The translations under genes were made by a program, and so were the position numbers. Positions 15,575-25,167 of a stretch of 64,000 nt of DNA are shown piece after piece (position 1 is the first letter of the stretch; each line of letters starts with the position of its first letter). The stretch lies in the NCBI RefSeq assembly GCF_900101825.1, contig NZ_FNAG01000015.1, positions 27,658 through 91,657 of the forward strand. The letters are read 5' to 3'. This stretch comes from Aquimonas voraii (GTDB lineage Bacteria; Pseudomonadota; Gammaproteobacteria; Xanthomonadales; Xanthomonadaceae). The notes under the pieces are model-generated. The model saw nothing but the letters and a program-made list of their open reading frames with translations. It made no database searches and was not told the origin of the DNA.

Positions 15575-16353
15575 TGCCCGACCAGCCCTTCTTTCTGCCC
15601 GAGCGCTGGGCCGACCATCGCGTGCAGATCACCGTCATCGGCGCGGGCGGCACCGGCTCGCAGTTCCTTGACCAGCTTGCGAGTCTCGAGTCGACGCTCA
15701 CCCGTCTCGGCCATCCCGGCTTCGAGGTCGTTGTCTACGATGGCGATGCCGTTTCACCCGCCAACGTGGGTCGGCAGCGCTTCACGGCTGTGGATGTTGG
15801 TCTCAACAAGGCCCAGATCCTGGTCCACCGGATCAACCTGTTCTACGGCCTCGACTGGCAAGCCCAACCCCGGCACCTCGATCCCACCGCCCTGCCGTGG
15901 GTCGACCTGGTGGTGACGTGCGTCGACAAGGCCCTGTTCCGGGTGCAGCTGGGCGAGGCGCATGCGGAGCGTCACTCCGGTGCCCTGTGGCTCGACTTCG
16001 GCAACGGCGCGGATCGCGGCAACGTGGTGCTCGGCCACCTTGGGCGGGGCGACCGCGGCGGCCTGCGCCTGCCCAACGTGCTCGACCTCTACCCCGAACT
16101 GGCCGACATGGAAGCGGCCGATGCCGAGCAGCCGAGCTGCAGCACGGAGGAAGCGATTCGCCGTCAGGCGTGGCCTGTCAATCGAATCGCGGCCATGATC
16201 GGTGCAGAGCTTCTCTGGACCCTTTTCCGCGAGGGGCGCATAGAGACGCACGGGGCATTCTTCAGCCTGGCGCCGATGCGGGTCCAGCCGCTGGCGATCG
16301 ACCCGGAGGCGTGGGCATTCATGGGACTTCAGACGCCCCCAAGCATCAAGTAA
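15574..16353 (+). CDS. PRTRC system ThiF-family protein (E1-like)
   Basis: A 259-residue E1/ThiF/MoeB superfamily adenylyltransferase. The Rossmann nucleotide site is VIGAGGTGSQFLDQL near residue 21. EVVVYDGDAVSPANVGRQRF carries the conserved Asp and the Asn-x-x-Arg residues that bind ATP. A candidate catalytic cysteine lies in EQPSCSTEEAIRRQ near residue 190, in the position typical of PRTRC ThiF proteins. It would activate the C-terminus of a ubiquitin-like protein. It ends the PRTRC triad; a hairpin at 16362-16393 follows. Confidence 0.9.
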   Translation: MPDQPFFLPERWADHRVQITVIGAGGTGSQFLDQLASLESTLTRLGHPGFEVVVYDGDAVSPANVGRQRFTAVDVGLNKAQILVHRINLFYGLDWQAQPRHLDPTALPWVDLVVTCVDKALFRVQLGEAHAERHSGALWLDFGNGADRGNVVLGHLGRGDRGGLRLPNVLDLYPELADMEAADAEQPSCSTEEAIRRQAWPVNRIAAMIGAELLWTLFREGRIETHGAFFSLAPMRVQPLAIDPEAWAFMGLQTPPSIK

Positions 16354-16361
16354 GGTTGACT

Positions 16362-16393
16362 CGTTTGCCACGCTCGGGTCGCGAGCGCAAACG
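16362..16393. terminator. Hairpin between the PRTRC triad and the TerB operon
   Basis: Nested inverted repeats CGTTTG/CAAACG and CGCTCG/CGAGCG with a short bulge form a stem just after the thiF-like stop. There is no T-run, so it may be a weak terminator or an operator of the operon starting at 16427. Confidence 0.45.
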
Positions 16394-16426
16394 GGGCAGA
16401 CTCAATCAGGGGACGAGACATAGAGC

Positions 16427-18991
16427 ATGGCCAAGCGCAGTGGAAACCTAAGCATAGGCGCGCTGATCGTTGTGGTCGCTATCCTGATCTGGATACCGAA
16501 AGAGGTTTGGATCGCGGTGGCGGTCGTGGGCGCCATCGGCGCTGCGATTTACTTGCTGCAGAAGAACAACAGCAGACGTGCAAATCCAAAGCGAGGCAAG
16601 GCAACGTCTAACGAGTCGGAGAAGACCCTCGCTCAGATGATGTCGGAACAGAAGCGATTCTCGGAGTCGGTTAGCAAGAGAGTCTCCAAGCAGCCCACGC
16701 AGTTGCCCGGGAAATCTGTGGAGACGGAGGGCTCCTCGACCGACCTGGTCAAGACCACCACTGCGGACGCCGGGCGCAGCGTAACGCTCACCATTGATGT
16801 GGCAGGCATAGCGGCGCGTGTTCTGGACCGCGGCCAGCGCGGGGACATCGCGCTGAGGTCTGCCGAACGCGCCGATTTTGCTGGCGACCAACCCGGAGCA
16901 AAGAGCGGTCGTGTTGCGACACACGGTGCCAGAGCGCTGCAGTGGATGCCCTTCGATACCCCGGTCCGTACGGAACGCGTTTCGATTGGACGGGGCGGTT
17001 TCTATGTGTGCGACGGCGAATCAGGGTTCGGCGCGGCGGTGGACACGCGCCTGCCCATCAGCAAACGGACGCCAGATTGGTCTGGCCAGGGCATCTACTA
17101 CTTTCCCCGCTATGCGCAGCTGAGCCCTCAGCAGCGCGAGGCCTTCCTCGGCTTCCTGCACGGCACCCGGCGGGAAAGACACATCAACGCCGGTTACGTT
17201 TGGTTGTACATCTACAACCTCGAGCGGCGCGCGTTGGTTGACCCGCCCGCTGAGATACCTCTCGCCGAGCGCCTATGGCTCGTCAGCGAGCTGACCGAGC
17301 TTCTGGAGAACTACGGCGAGGGCGACCAGGAGCAGAACTATCAGGCCCTCTCGTACGGCCGCTACCTGCCAACCCTTATCTCGGTGGCGCGCGTCCGCCT
17401 TCTTGGTCCACCGCCTTATGAAGCTCCGCCCTGGCCTCCTGTCCGCCACCTAGACGAAGGGGCGCTCCTGCTGGGTTTGGGCCGCGCCACGATGGAGTCG
17501 CGCTTGTCGCCTGAGTGGGCCTACCAGTGGGCATACGCCAGTCATCCTCCGGTGTCCTATGCCCCTTGGAAGGTCGTCGAAGAGGAGCTGAAGACTCTGT
17601 TCGTCCGGCGATACCGAGAGCGCCATGCGGAGGGCATCGTTCTCAAACAGCCGGTGTCTTCGCGCACCCTCAAGCTTGAGCACCGCTTTGCATATGAGAG
17701 CACTCAGGTCTGTCGGGTCGACGCGCAGGTGCCTGACGTCAGCAAGCTGACGCGGCCGGTGAAGCCACTCCTCGACCTTCTGCTGGAGGTCATGGCCGAG
17801 TTGGAGCCGCTTCGCAAGGCGCGTCGCAGCTCGACGGCCACACGAGAAGCGGTTCTTGCGGCCTACCCCGCGTCTCTCGTCGAGGCTCAACTGCCGGACG
17901 CGCTGAAGGACGCGCTCGCCCGCTTGGAAGTCCATTTCGCTGGCGGATCGTTGGCACATGTTCGCACCGAAGACATCTACCGGGCCCTCGGCATAGCGCT
18001 ACCAAACAGCCAAGACAAGCGCGGTGCTGCCCGACTTGGACACATTCTCGGCCTTGTGCGTATTGGCATGGAGCCCGACCCTCGCTTTGAGGGATCCACC
18101 CCTGGTTCTCACGTTGTCCTGTTTAGGCTTAGCAGCCTGGGGGCCACGGGACCTTCGTCGAGCTATGGCTTCGCGCTCTTGGTTGCCCAAGCCGGTAGAC
18201 ATCTCGCTGAAGCTTCCGAGGGGCAGTCCAGCGCTGAGCGCGACACCCTTCTAAATCTCGTGCGCACCCGTTTCGGCCTTGCGGCCGACGAGGCGGCGCG
18301 CCTTGAGGCACATATCGCCTTCGTTGATGCCTATGCATCCAAGGTCACGAAGTTGGACAGTCGCATCCGAGCGCTGCCAGAGTCGGATCGGCACGCATTG
18401 GCCAAAGCCCTACTTGAAATCGCCGCCGCAGACGGCCGCGTGGACCCTGCCGAGGTTCGCGCGCTGGAGAAGCTGTACAAGTCTTTGCAGATCCCTCCGG
18501 ATTCTCTCCACGCCGATCTGCATGCCGTGCTCGCCGGGTCGACATCAGATCGGGTCACCTTGCGCGCGGAAAATGCGCCCACGTCACCGGCTGTGCGCAT
18601 CAGCGAGGAAAGCCTGGCTCGAAAGCTGGAGGAGACCGTGCGTGTTCAAGCCATGCTGCACGAAATCTTTGCTGACGAAGAATCGGAGCGAGGGCACGTG
18701 CTGGCGAAGCCATCTAGTCCTCCGCCAATGGCCGAGAGCGATGCAACGATGGATGGCCTCAATCCCACTGCTGCTCGGGTTCTCCGAGCGCTGCTGTCGA
18801 AAGGAGCGGAACGATGGGATCGGGTGTCCTGGGATGCCCTCTGCGAAGAGCATGCGGTTCTCCCTGATGGCACATTGGAAGCCATCAACGAGTGGAGTTG
18901 CGAAAAGGTGGGAGAGGCGTTGCTTGAGGGCGACGATCCTTTGGAACTCAACGACTACGCCAGCACTGAGCTTGGTCTGAAAGAGGATTGA
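16427..18991 (+). CDS. TerB-N / TerB-C domain membrane-anchored protein
   Basis: An 854-residue protein with an N-terminal pair of membrane helices (LIVVVAILIWIPKEVWIAVA and VVGAIGAAIYLL) and a basic linker. A TerB-N domain follows (from IGRGGFYVCDGESGFGAAVD through GYVWLYIYNLERRALVD). Near residue 640-700 is a TerB-like helical segment (LAKALLEIAAADGRVDPAEV, then RALEKLYKSL), and then a TerB-C region. TerB-N/C proteins are known from tellurite-resistance-linked systems and from gene clusters with ATPases and helicases that Anantharaman, Iyer and Aravind proposed to act in stress or phage response. It is directly followed by such an ATPase and helicase. The membrane anchor suggests a surveillance complex at the inner membrane (inference). 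Confidence 0.85.
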   Translation: MAKRSGNLSIGALIVVVAILIWIPKEVWIAVAVVGAIGAAIYLLQKNNSRRANPKRGKATSNESEKTLAQMMSEQKRFSESVSKRVSKQPTQLPGKSVETEGSSTDLVKTTTADAGRSVTLTIDVAGIAARVLDRGQRGDIALRSAERADFAGDQPGAKSGRVATHGARALQWMPFDTPVRTERVSIGRGGFYVCDGESGFGAAVDTRLPISKRTPDWSGQGIYYFPRYAQLSPQQREAFLGFLHGTRRERHINAGYVWLYIYNLERRALVDPPAEIPLAERLWLVSELTELLENYGEGDQEQNYQALSYGRYLPTLISVARVRLLGPPPYEAPPWPPVRHLDEGALLLGLGRATMESRLSPEWAYQWAYASHPPVSYAPWKVVEEELKTLFVRRYRERHAEGIVLKQPVSSRTLKLEHRFAYESTQVCRVDAQVPDVSKLTRPVKPLLDLLLEVMAELEPLRKARRSSTATREAVLAAYPASLVEAQLPDALKDALARLEVHFAGGSLAHVRTEDIYRALGIALPNSQDKRGAARLGHILGLVRIGMEPDPRFEGSTPGSHVVLFRLSSLGATGPSSSYGFALLVAQAGRHLAEASEGQSSAERDTLLNLVRTRFGLAADEAARLEAHIAFVDAYASKVTKLDSRIRALPESDRHALAKALLEIAAADGRVDPAEVRALEKLYKSLQIPPDSLHADLHAVLAGSTSDRVTLRAENAPTSPAVRISEESLARKLEETVRVQAMLHEIFADEESERGHVLAKPSSPPPMAESDATMDGLNPTAARVLRALLSKGAERWDRVSWDALCEEHAVLPDGTLEAINEWSCEKVGEALLEGDDPLELNDYASTELGLKED

Positions 18992-18993
18992 GA

Positions 18994-20385
18994 ATGTCGG
19001 TCGACAAGCGAATCAGCCCACGTGATCGAGACAGCGTGCTGCAGGCTCTCCGAGCTGGCGTGGTTCCCCGCCGAGGCATCCAGCACATCCAGGTCGGGCG
19101 AGAGTCTGAGGTTCGCGCGCTCCTGCGGGACATCGAGCGCATCGCTGACGGCGGAGCCGCCATTCGATTCGTCGTTGGTAGCTATGGCTCAGGAAAGACG
19201 TTCTTCCTTCAGTTGGTGCGAAGCATCGCGCTGGAGAAGGGGCTGGTTGCACTGACTGCCGACCTCAACCCGGACAGGCGCCTGTTCGGGTCTGGAGGTT
19301 CGGCCCGGTCTCTCTACACAGAGTTGGCTCGAAACGTTGCAACACGGACCAAACCGGACGGAGGCGCGATGGCGAGCGTCGTTGAGCGCTTCGTCAACAC
19401 GGCGCTGCAGGAGCACCAGGCGGGCGGCCGCCCCATGCGCGAGCTGATCGACGAGCGCCTCCAGCGTCTTTCAGAACTGGTCATGGGCTATGACTTCGCA
19501 ACAGTCATTGAGCGCTACTACCACGGCCACGACCAAGGTAACGAGCAACTCAAGACTGACGCCGTGCGTTGGCTTCGAGGCGAGTTCTCAACGGTTACCG
19601 ATGCCCGCAAGGCCCTCGGTGTTCGCGCCTTCATCGACGATGACAACATCTACGACGCCCTGAAGCTCTTCGCACGGTTCACCCGGCTCGCTGGGTATGG
19701 CGGCGCTCTCATCGGCCTGGATGAGCTGGTGAATCTCTACAAGCTCCCGAACGCGCAGAGCAGGGCGTCTAACTATGAGCAGATCCTGCGGATACTCAAT
19801 GACGCGCTTCAGGGATCGGCAGAACACCTGGGAGTGCTCTTGGGTGCAACGCCGGAGACGATCAGTGATCCTAGAAGGGGGCTCTACTCGTACCAGGCTC
19901 TGCAGTCCCGACTCGCGGAGAATACGTTCGCGGCCAAGCACGGAGTCGCAGATTTCGGTGGACCAGTGGTGCGTCTTGCGAACCTTGAGCCCGAAGATCT
20001 GTTGGTGCTGTTGATCAAGTTGCGCGATCTCTCCGGGTCTGGTGTTGCCCATGTCACCAACGATCACATCAGGGCGTTCCTCGCCTTCTGTAACGACCGC
20101 ATCGGTGCGGCCTACTTCCAGAGTCCGCGAGCGAGCGTCCGGGCCTTTCTGGACCTGCTCGCTGTCGCGGAAGCGCGGCCCGATATTCCGATGAGCGCGC
20201 TGCTAGAAGGCGTTGATCTGACCGACGATGCGACCTCGCAGGACGAGGGCTTGCCCAGCGAAGAGGCGGATGGCGCAGATGCGGGGGGTACGGCTGGGCT
20301 CGCTCAGCAGACGACAACGTCTCCGTCGTCCGTCGCACAGCCTCGATCATCGGCAGAGGACGATTTGAGCAGCTTCAAGTTGTAG
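18994..20385 (+). CDS. BREX BrxD-like P-loop ATPase (DUF2791)
   Basis: A 463-residue ATP-binding protein. Walker A is VVGSYGSGKTFFLQLV near residue 60 and Walker B is ALIGLDELVNLYKLP near 240. The flow AIRFVVGSYGSGKT...LTADLNPDRRLFG matches DUF2791 ATPases such as BrxD of BREX types 2 and 3. The ATG at 18994 is used, 3 bases after the TerB stop. The C-terminal 70 residues are acidic and low-complexity. It likely couples ATP hydrolysis to loading of the downstream helicase; no other BREX genes (pglX, pglZ, brxC) are present. Confidence 0.85.
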   Translation: MSVDKRISPRDRDSVLQALRAGVVPRRGIQHIQVGRESEVRALLRDIERIADGGAAIRFVVGSYGSGKTFFLQLVRSIALEKGLVALTADLNPDRRLFGSGGSARSLYTELARNVATRTKPDGGAMASVVERFVNTALQEHQAGGRPMRELIDERLQRLSELVMGYDFATVIERYYHGHDQGNEQLKTDAVRWLRGEFSTVTDARKALGVRAFIDDDNIYDALKLFARFTRLAGYGGALIGLDELVNLYKLPNAQSRASNYEQILRILNDALQGSAEHLGVLLGATPETISDPRRGLYSYQALQSRLAENTFAAKHGVADFGGPVVRLANLEPEDLLVLLIKLRDLSGSGVAHVTNDHIRAFLAFCNDRIGAAYFQSPRASVRAFLDLLAVAEARPDIPMSALLEGVDLTDDATSQDEGLPSEEADGADAGGTAGLAQQTTTSPSSVAQPRSSAEDDLSSFKL

Positions 20386-20389
20386 CCCC

Positions 20390-22702
20390 ATGGCGGGTTT
20401 CGATTCCCTCGACTTTGCCGTTCAACAGTGGATCTGGCAGCAAGGCTGGAGGCAGTTGCGGCTCATCCAGTCGGAAGCCATAGAGCCGATCTTGGCGCGC
20501 ACCAGCGACGTCCTCATCGCGGCTCCCACGGCCGGCGGCAAGACCGAGGCGGCGTTCCTGCCAATTGCGAGCCGTCTGGCGCGCAGGCAGCACGAGGGCG
20601 TACTGGCGCTGGCCGTGTCTCCGCTGAAGGCGCTCATCAATGACCAGGCCCGACGGTTGGAGCACCTGTTCGAAGCCGTGGACATTCGGGTCCAGCCGTG
20701 GCACGGAGATGTCAGCAAGGGCCGCACGGGATACTGGAAGAATCCAGCGCAGGTCCTGCTGATCACGCCCGAGAGTCTGGAGGCGATGCTGATGCGTCGC
20801 GCCGGAGACGTTGCCCAGATCTTCCCGCGTCTTGAGTATGTGGTGGTCGATGAGCTCCATGCTTTCATGGGCACCACGCGCGGCGCTCAGATGCTCTCGC
20901 TGCTGCGCCGCCTGGAGTGGCTCGCTGGATGCCGTCCAACCCGGGTAGGCCTGTCGGCAACGCTCGGAGATCTGGGGCTTGCCGCGAGATATCTGAGGCC
21001 AGGCTCGACGACGCCGGCTCAGATAATCCAAGGCGAGTCAGCAGGAGCAGAGATTCGCATTGGCATGTTGACGGTCGTACCGGAAAGCCCCGTCTGCGCC
21101 GGGCAAGAGGACCAGGCGGAAGAGGCTTCTGAGGACAACGAGCCCTTCACGCCATCGCCGCCGCCAGCAACGCTGGCAGAAGCTGAAGCGCTGGCAGCTG
21201 CTCAAGCGGCTGCGGACGAATCCGCGGTGCTGACTGGGTTGTCGCGCATCGCAGATCACCTCTTTGCGAAGACACGTGGCCAAACCAACCTGGTCTTCGC
21301 GAACGCCCGATCGAGGGTCGAGCTGCTCACCGATGAGCTCGTCGCGCGGGCTGAAACCTTGGGGTTGCCGATCGAGGCCTTCGCCCATCACGGCAGCTTG
21401 TCGCGCGAGCATCGAGCTCTGGTCGAGACACGGCTACGCGAAGGGCAGCTGCCAACGACCGTTGTTTGCACTTCAACCCTCGAGCTTGGCATCGACATTG
21501 GCGATGTCGATGCCGTTGCCCAGATCGGCCCGGCACCCACGGTATCCGCCCTCAAGCAGCGCGTCGGACGCTCAGGCAGACGCCTCGGCCAAGTGCAGAC
21601 GCTTCGCCAGTATGTGGATCTCACGCGGTACGCCGGCCGTTTCGAGGTGCTCGCGTCCCTTAGGCTTCCGCTGCTGCAAAGCGTCGCGACGGTGGAGGGC
21701 TTGCTTGAAGGCCAGTTCGAGACACCGAATGACCGCGACTGGCACCTCTCTACGCTGGTCCAGCAGGTACTCTCGCGAATCGTGCAGGGCAATCGCGGGG
21801 AGCGAGCACAAGACCTCTACCGGGAGTTGTGCGCGGAAACGGGACCTTTTGGTGCCGTATCCGCCGCTGTGTTCTCCGAGGTCCTGCGCGCCATGGGCTC
21901 GCGAGAGCTGATTGAGCAGCTCAGCGACGGTGCCCTGTTGCTGGGGCGGGTCGGAGAGGCGCTGACCTCCCACTACAGCTTCTACGCGACCTTCATGACC
22001 CCTGATGAGTACCGCGTCATCGCGCAGGGGGGAAAGGTACTTGGGGCCCTACCTATCGAAGTGCCCATCTCAGAGGGGCAGCTCATTGTTCTGGCTGGCA
22101 GGCGCTGGCGTGTGCTCACTATCGATCCGTCCGAAAAGCTGCTCATCGTAGAGCCGGGTCCGCGTGGCCGGCCTCCCGGCTTTGGTGGAGGGGCCGGCAC
22201 AGTTGGGGCGTGGGTGCACCAACGCATGCGAGTGTTGCTTGAGGCCTCGCACTATCCTGTCTTCTTGGATCCGACGGGGCGTGATGAACTGGATGCAGCG
22301 CGGCGGGCTTATGGCCTCGTGGAGCTGCAACATCGCCGGGTCTTGGATCAAGGCGATAGTGTTGCGGTCTTCCATTGGGCAGGCTCCGCCACCGGCGCTA
22401 CGCTTGCAGCCCTGCTCGCGGATCGCGGGCTTGAAGTTGAGCAAGCAGGACCTGCCGTCATGTCACATGGCGCAACGCGAGACGAAGTGGTCAAGGCCTT
22501 GGTGCAGGTTCTGGAAGATCTTCCCATCACGGCCCAGGCGATCGCGGACGTCTTCGTTCCGTTCCCGGAGCACAAGTTCGATGAGTTTCTGACCCCGTCG
22601 CTGCTACAGCGTAGCTATGCGCAACGCCACGTCGACATCGATGCGCTCAGGAGCGCGCTTGGGCAGTGTCTCAGTGCTGAGCCGGAGGGTAGTCGAGCAT
22701 GA
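20390..22702 (+). CDS. DEAD/DEAH-box helicase, BrxHI/Lhr-like
   Basis: A 770-residue superfamily 2 helicase. Visible motifs are IAAPTAGGKTEAAFLPI (motif I, near 44), TPESLEAMLMRR, VVVDELHAFMG (motif II, near 153), GLSATLGDL (motif III), VVCTSTLELGIDIGDVD (motif V) and KQRVGRSGRRLG (motif VI). Length and motif spacing fit BrxHI rather than full-length Lhr. An insert rich in Ala and Glu lies near residues 240-275. Gene order ATPase then helicase equals brxD-brxHI in BREX type 2, but here the partners are TerB and a DNA glycosylase. Confidence 0.9.
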   Translation: MAGFDSLDFAVQQWIWQQGWRQLRLIQSEAIEPILARTSDVLIAAPTAGGKTEAAFLPIASRLARRQHEGVLALAVSPLKALINDQARRLEHLFEAVDIRVQPWHGDVSKGRTGYWKNPAQVLLITPESLEAMLMRRAGDVAQIFPRLEYVVVDELHAFMGTTRGAQMLSLLRRLEWLAGCRPTRVGLSATLGDLGLAARYLRPGSTTPAQIIQGESAGAEIRIGMLTVVPESPVCAGQEDQAEEASEDNEPFTPSPPPATLAEAEALAAAQAAADESAVLTGLSRIADHLFAKTRGQTNLVFANARSRVELLTDELVARAETLGLPIEAFAHHGSLSREHRALVETRLREGQLPTTVVCTSTLELGIDIGDVDAVAQIGPAPTVSALKQRVGRSGRRLGQVQTLRQYVDLTRYAGRFEVLASLRLPLLQSVATVEGLLEGQFETPNDRDWHLSTLVQQVLSRIVQGNRGERAQDLYRELCAETGPFGAVSAAVFSEVLRAMGSRELIEQLSDGALLLGRVGEALTSHYSFYATFMTPDEYRVIAQGGKVLGALPIEVPISEGQLIVLAGRRWRVLTIDPSEKLLIVEPGPRGRPPGFGGGAGTVGAWVHQRMRVLLEASHYPVFLDPTGRDELDAARRAYGLVELQHRRVLDQGDSVAVFHWAGSATGATLAALLADRGLEVEQAGPAVMSHGATRDEVVKALVQVLEDLPITAQAIADVFVPFPEHKFDEFLTPSLLQRSYAQRHVDIDALRSALGQCLSAEPEGSRA

Positions 22703-23367
22703 CTATGGAGCTTGCGAATTGGCTAATCGAGACGCTCCCATCGAGCGGGACAGATCTGTTCAACCCGTGGCGCAACCGTTGCAACTTCGACACTCCAACC
22801 AATGGGCCCGAGGCAAGGTTGGCGCGACTTGCCGCTCACCTGAACTGCGATGCCCGATGGATCCTGGTGGGCGAAGCGCCCGGATACCAGGGGTGCCGAT
22901 ATACCGGGGTTGCATTCACCAGTGAGCGCCTTCTGCTGGAAGGGCAGGTTCCAAGGCAGAGTGTTCCAGAGGGACGCCTCGTACACCGCGCCCGTCCATT
23001 CTCCGAACCCAGCGCGACGCTGGTCTACCGAGCGCTTTACCGGGCGGGAATCGCAGAGACAACAGTTCTTTGGAACGCGCTGCAACTTCACCCACACCGA
23101 TGTGGAAAGCCGTGGACGAATCGCCCACCAACGCCGAGTGAGCTCGCCCTCGGAACGGAGTCACTGAAGCGTCTAGTGCAGGCGTTCCCTCGCGCCAACG
23201 TTATCGCGGTGGGGCGCAAGGCTGAGGCATTGGTGGCTTCAAGCGGAGTACGCGCGGTCGCGGCGATTCGACATCCTGCGAACGGCGGCGCTTCACTCTT
23301 CACCCACGGCTTGATCAGACTTGTCGATCACAGGGAGCCATCCCAGTTCGCGGGAGCGCGGGTCTGA
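22699..23367 (+). CDS. Uracil-DNA glycosylase superfamily protein
   Basis: A 222-residue protein with the UDG-fold motifs: WILVGEAPGYQGCRYTG near residues 54-70 (motif 1, the GxxPG-type loop), NALQLHPH near 120 and a HPANGG segment near 194 (motif 2). It overlaps the helicase stop (ATGA), so it is translationally coupled as the fourth gene of the operon. A DNA base glycosylase in this position suggests the system acts on modified or uracil-containing DNA, for example phage DNA, but this is inference. The motif 1 residues differ from classical UNG, so substrate cannot be assigned. Confidence 0.82.
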   Translation: MTMELANWLIETLPSSGTDLFNPWRNRCNFDTPTNGPEARLARLAAHLNCDARWILVGEAPGYQGCRYTGVAFTSERLLLEGQVPRQSVPEGRLVHRARPFSEPSATLVYRALYRAGIAETTVLWNALQLHPHRCGKPWTNRPPTPSELALGTESLKRLVQAFPRANVIAVGRKAEALVASSGVRAVAAIRHPANGGASLFTHGLIRLVDHREPSQFAGARV

Positions 23368-23480
23368 GAATGTCAACGCAGTCTCCCCATCGCGCGTCTG
23401 GTGAGGCTGACGGACGCACTCGCAACGTGCGCAGCGAAACGCAAATTGCCTTGTGCTGAGGTCCCGAGCATCGTTTCCAC

Positions 23481-24311
23481 ATGACCCCTCTCACCGTCAC
23501 CTTCGCTCAGAAAGAACAGGTCAAGGCACTCGGGGCGCGCTGGGATAGCGTTAATCGGGTGTGGTTCGTCCCAGATGGCATGGACCTGGCCCCGTTCGCT
23601 GCTTGGCTCCCGCGCGCCGCGGGGCCTATCACAGCTCCCATCGGGCTCCGCGCAGCGACGCCAATCCGCAGCGCAAGCGTCGGCGATGGAGCGACGTCGC
23701 CCGAACCCGTTGCAATCGCTCCGGATGGAGCCACGGGCCTGCCACTGTCGAGCTACCTCCAGAGCATCGGAGCGGTGGTGAAGGCGCACTGCGCCACGCC
23801 GACATGGGTGATCGCCGAAGTCAGCGAGTGCAACCGTAGAGGCGCACACCTATACCTGACGCTGGCCGAGCTCGACGCTCGGGGAAACGCTGCTGCGAAG
23901 GTGGCGGCAAAGGCCTTCAGCGTGGAAGCGCGTAGCTGGTGGAAGCGCTTCGCCACCCCTCTTGAAGGCAGCCTAGCCCTTCGTTCCACCCGAGGGCGCG
24001 CCCGCACCGCTCGGTGGATAGTGCGTAACCGACGTTTTTTCCTCCAGCGCACAGGCGGTCCCAGGGAGCACACCGTCGGCCGGCCTCACTACCGCGCGGT
24101 CATCCGCAGACACCACGTGGCGAATGACGCTCTGGTCAGTCTGGTTGATCGCATTCACCACCACCACAGCACGCGCGTGAATGTCGAAGTTGCGCTTCGG
24201 CACGATCCGCATCCCCTGGATGCTCATGACGTCGGCGCTGGTCTCGAGGCTGACGAGGCAACGCGTGTTCCCCTCGGGCAGGGAATAGTCGATCACGGCC
24301 AGCGACTGTAG
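23481..24311 (+). pseudogene. xseA: DUF5710 + OB-domain N-terminal fragment of exonuclease VII large subunit
   Basis: The first 45 residues (VTFAQKEQVKALGARWDSVN through VWFVP) are a DUF5710 domain. Residues about 86-162 match the N-terminal OB fold of XseA: LPLSSYLQSIGAVVKAHCAT, WVIAEVSECNRRGAHLYLTL and AAKVAAKAF. Homology stops near base 23966, after RSWWKRFATP; the remaining frame is antisense to the next gene and meaningless. The missing continuation, beginning at the same point of the family alignment, is the xseA fragment at 6766-5459. Either a broken gene or half of a split gene. Confidence 0.72.
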
Positions 24312-25085
24312 CAGCGAGGGCTGCCCATCCGCTCCAGGCGCCTCGTATCGAGCAAGTGCAGCGCCAATGGCATCGGCCCGCTCGATGAGTGTCTCAAGGC
24401 GCTTCTTTTCTTCTTCGCTTCCTTCCCCGTGCTTCTCAGCCAACAAGGCAGCAAGGTCCTGGTACTGTTTGCGGGTGGCTTCGAACATGCTCAGCGTCGC
24501 CGCGTTGATCGAGATTGGCTCGCCAAAGCGGTGGCCGTTCCCCACCGCCTGCAGAAAGACAGCGTCCAACAGCCCGGGGGTTGGACTCACAGACACACCA
24601 TCGAAGCGGTATTGCGTGCGGGCCAGGGAAAGCACGAATCGCGTTGCGTCAGTCAACCGGACGGCGTCAAGCAAGCCGGGGGCGACACGCAGATTCGCAA
24701 AGGGGACGATCGAGGCCTCCTGCGGTTTCTCGCTCTCATCTTTGATGGCACTCAGGCGCCTCTGCATGCCACGGAAGTCCGTCTGCGCGGTTTGGCGCAT
24801 TGCCCTCCAGGTCACCACTTGCGCGGGATCGTCCACGAGGAGCACGCCCCCTGAGCACTGTGCCTTGATCGCTATGGCGGCCTCATGCGCAGCCCGGCAG
24901 ACCACTCGGTCAATCTGGTGCCTGAAGTGGACGGCGGCTCCCACCGGATTGGTGATCGCCGACTGGTCCGCCTCGAGCGGCGCTAAGCGATCCACCTTGG
25001 GGCTTTCCGCCTGGGCCGCGGCCGCGCCCGGCAACGCGAGTAGCGCACCGACCGCAACAGAGAGGGCATAGGCTTTGAATCTCAT
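23973..25085 (-). CDS. Secreted/periplasmic hypothetical protein
   Basis: A 370-residue protein with a Sec signal peptide (KAYALSVAVGALLALPGAAAA). The mature part contains a helical region with charged heptads (LLAEKHGEGSEEEKKRLETL) and a C-terminal beta-rich part (RIVPKRNFDIHARAVVVVNA). A low-complexity tail follows (PPSGAGAPSGGTKG). Four cysteines could pair. No family recognised. Its 3' end lies within a few bases of the inferred rearrangement boundary at 23966, so the C-terminus could be altered. It is followed downstream by the convergent xseA fragment. Confidence 0.75.
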   Translation of the reverse strand: MRFKAYALSVAVGALLALPGAAAAQAESPKVDRLAPLEADQSAITNPVGAAVHFRHQIDRVVCRAAHEAAIAIKAQCSGGVLLVDDPAQVVTWRAMRQTAQTDFRGMQRRLSAIKDESEKPQEASIVPFANLRVAPGLLDAVRLTDATRFVLSLARTQYRFDGVSVSPTPGLLDAVFLQAVGNGHRFGEPISINAATLSMFEATRKQYQDLAALLAEKHGEGSEEEKKRLETLIERADAIGAALARYEAPGADGQPSLLQSLAVIDYSLPEGNTRCLVSLETSADVMSIQGMRIVPKRNFDIHARAVVVVNAINQTDQSVIRHVVSADDRAVVRPADGVLPGTACALEEKTSVTHYPPSGAGAPSGGTKG

Positions 25086-25167
25086 GATGGCTCTCCTGGA
25101 AGGGCATGGGCCAGTCGGTGGCCCCGCGCCAAGAGAGCGCCGTGAAGCGTACTTGTCTCAGCCGAGT

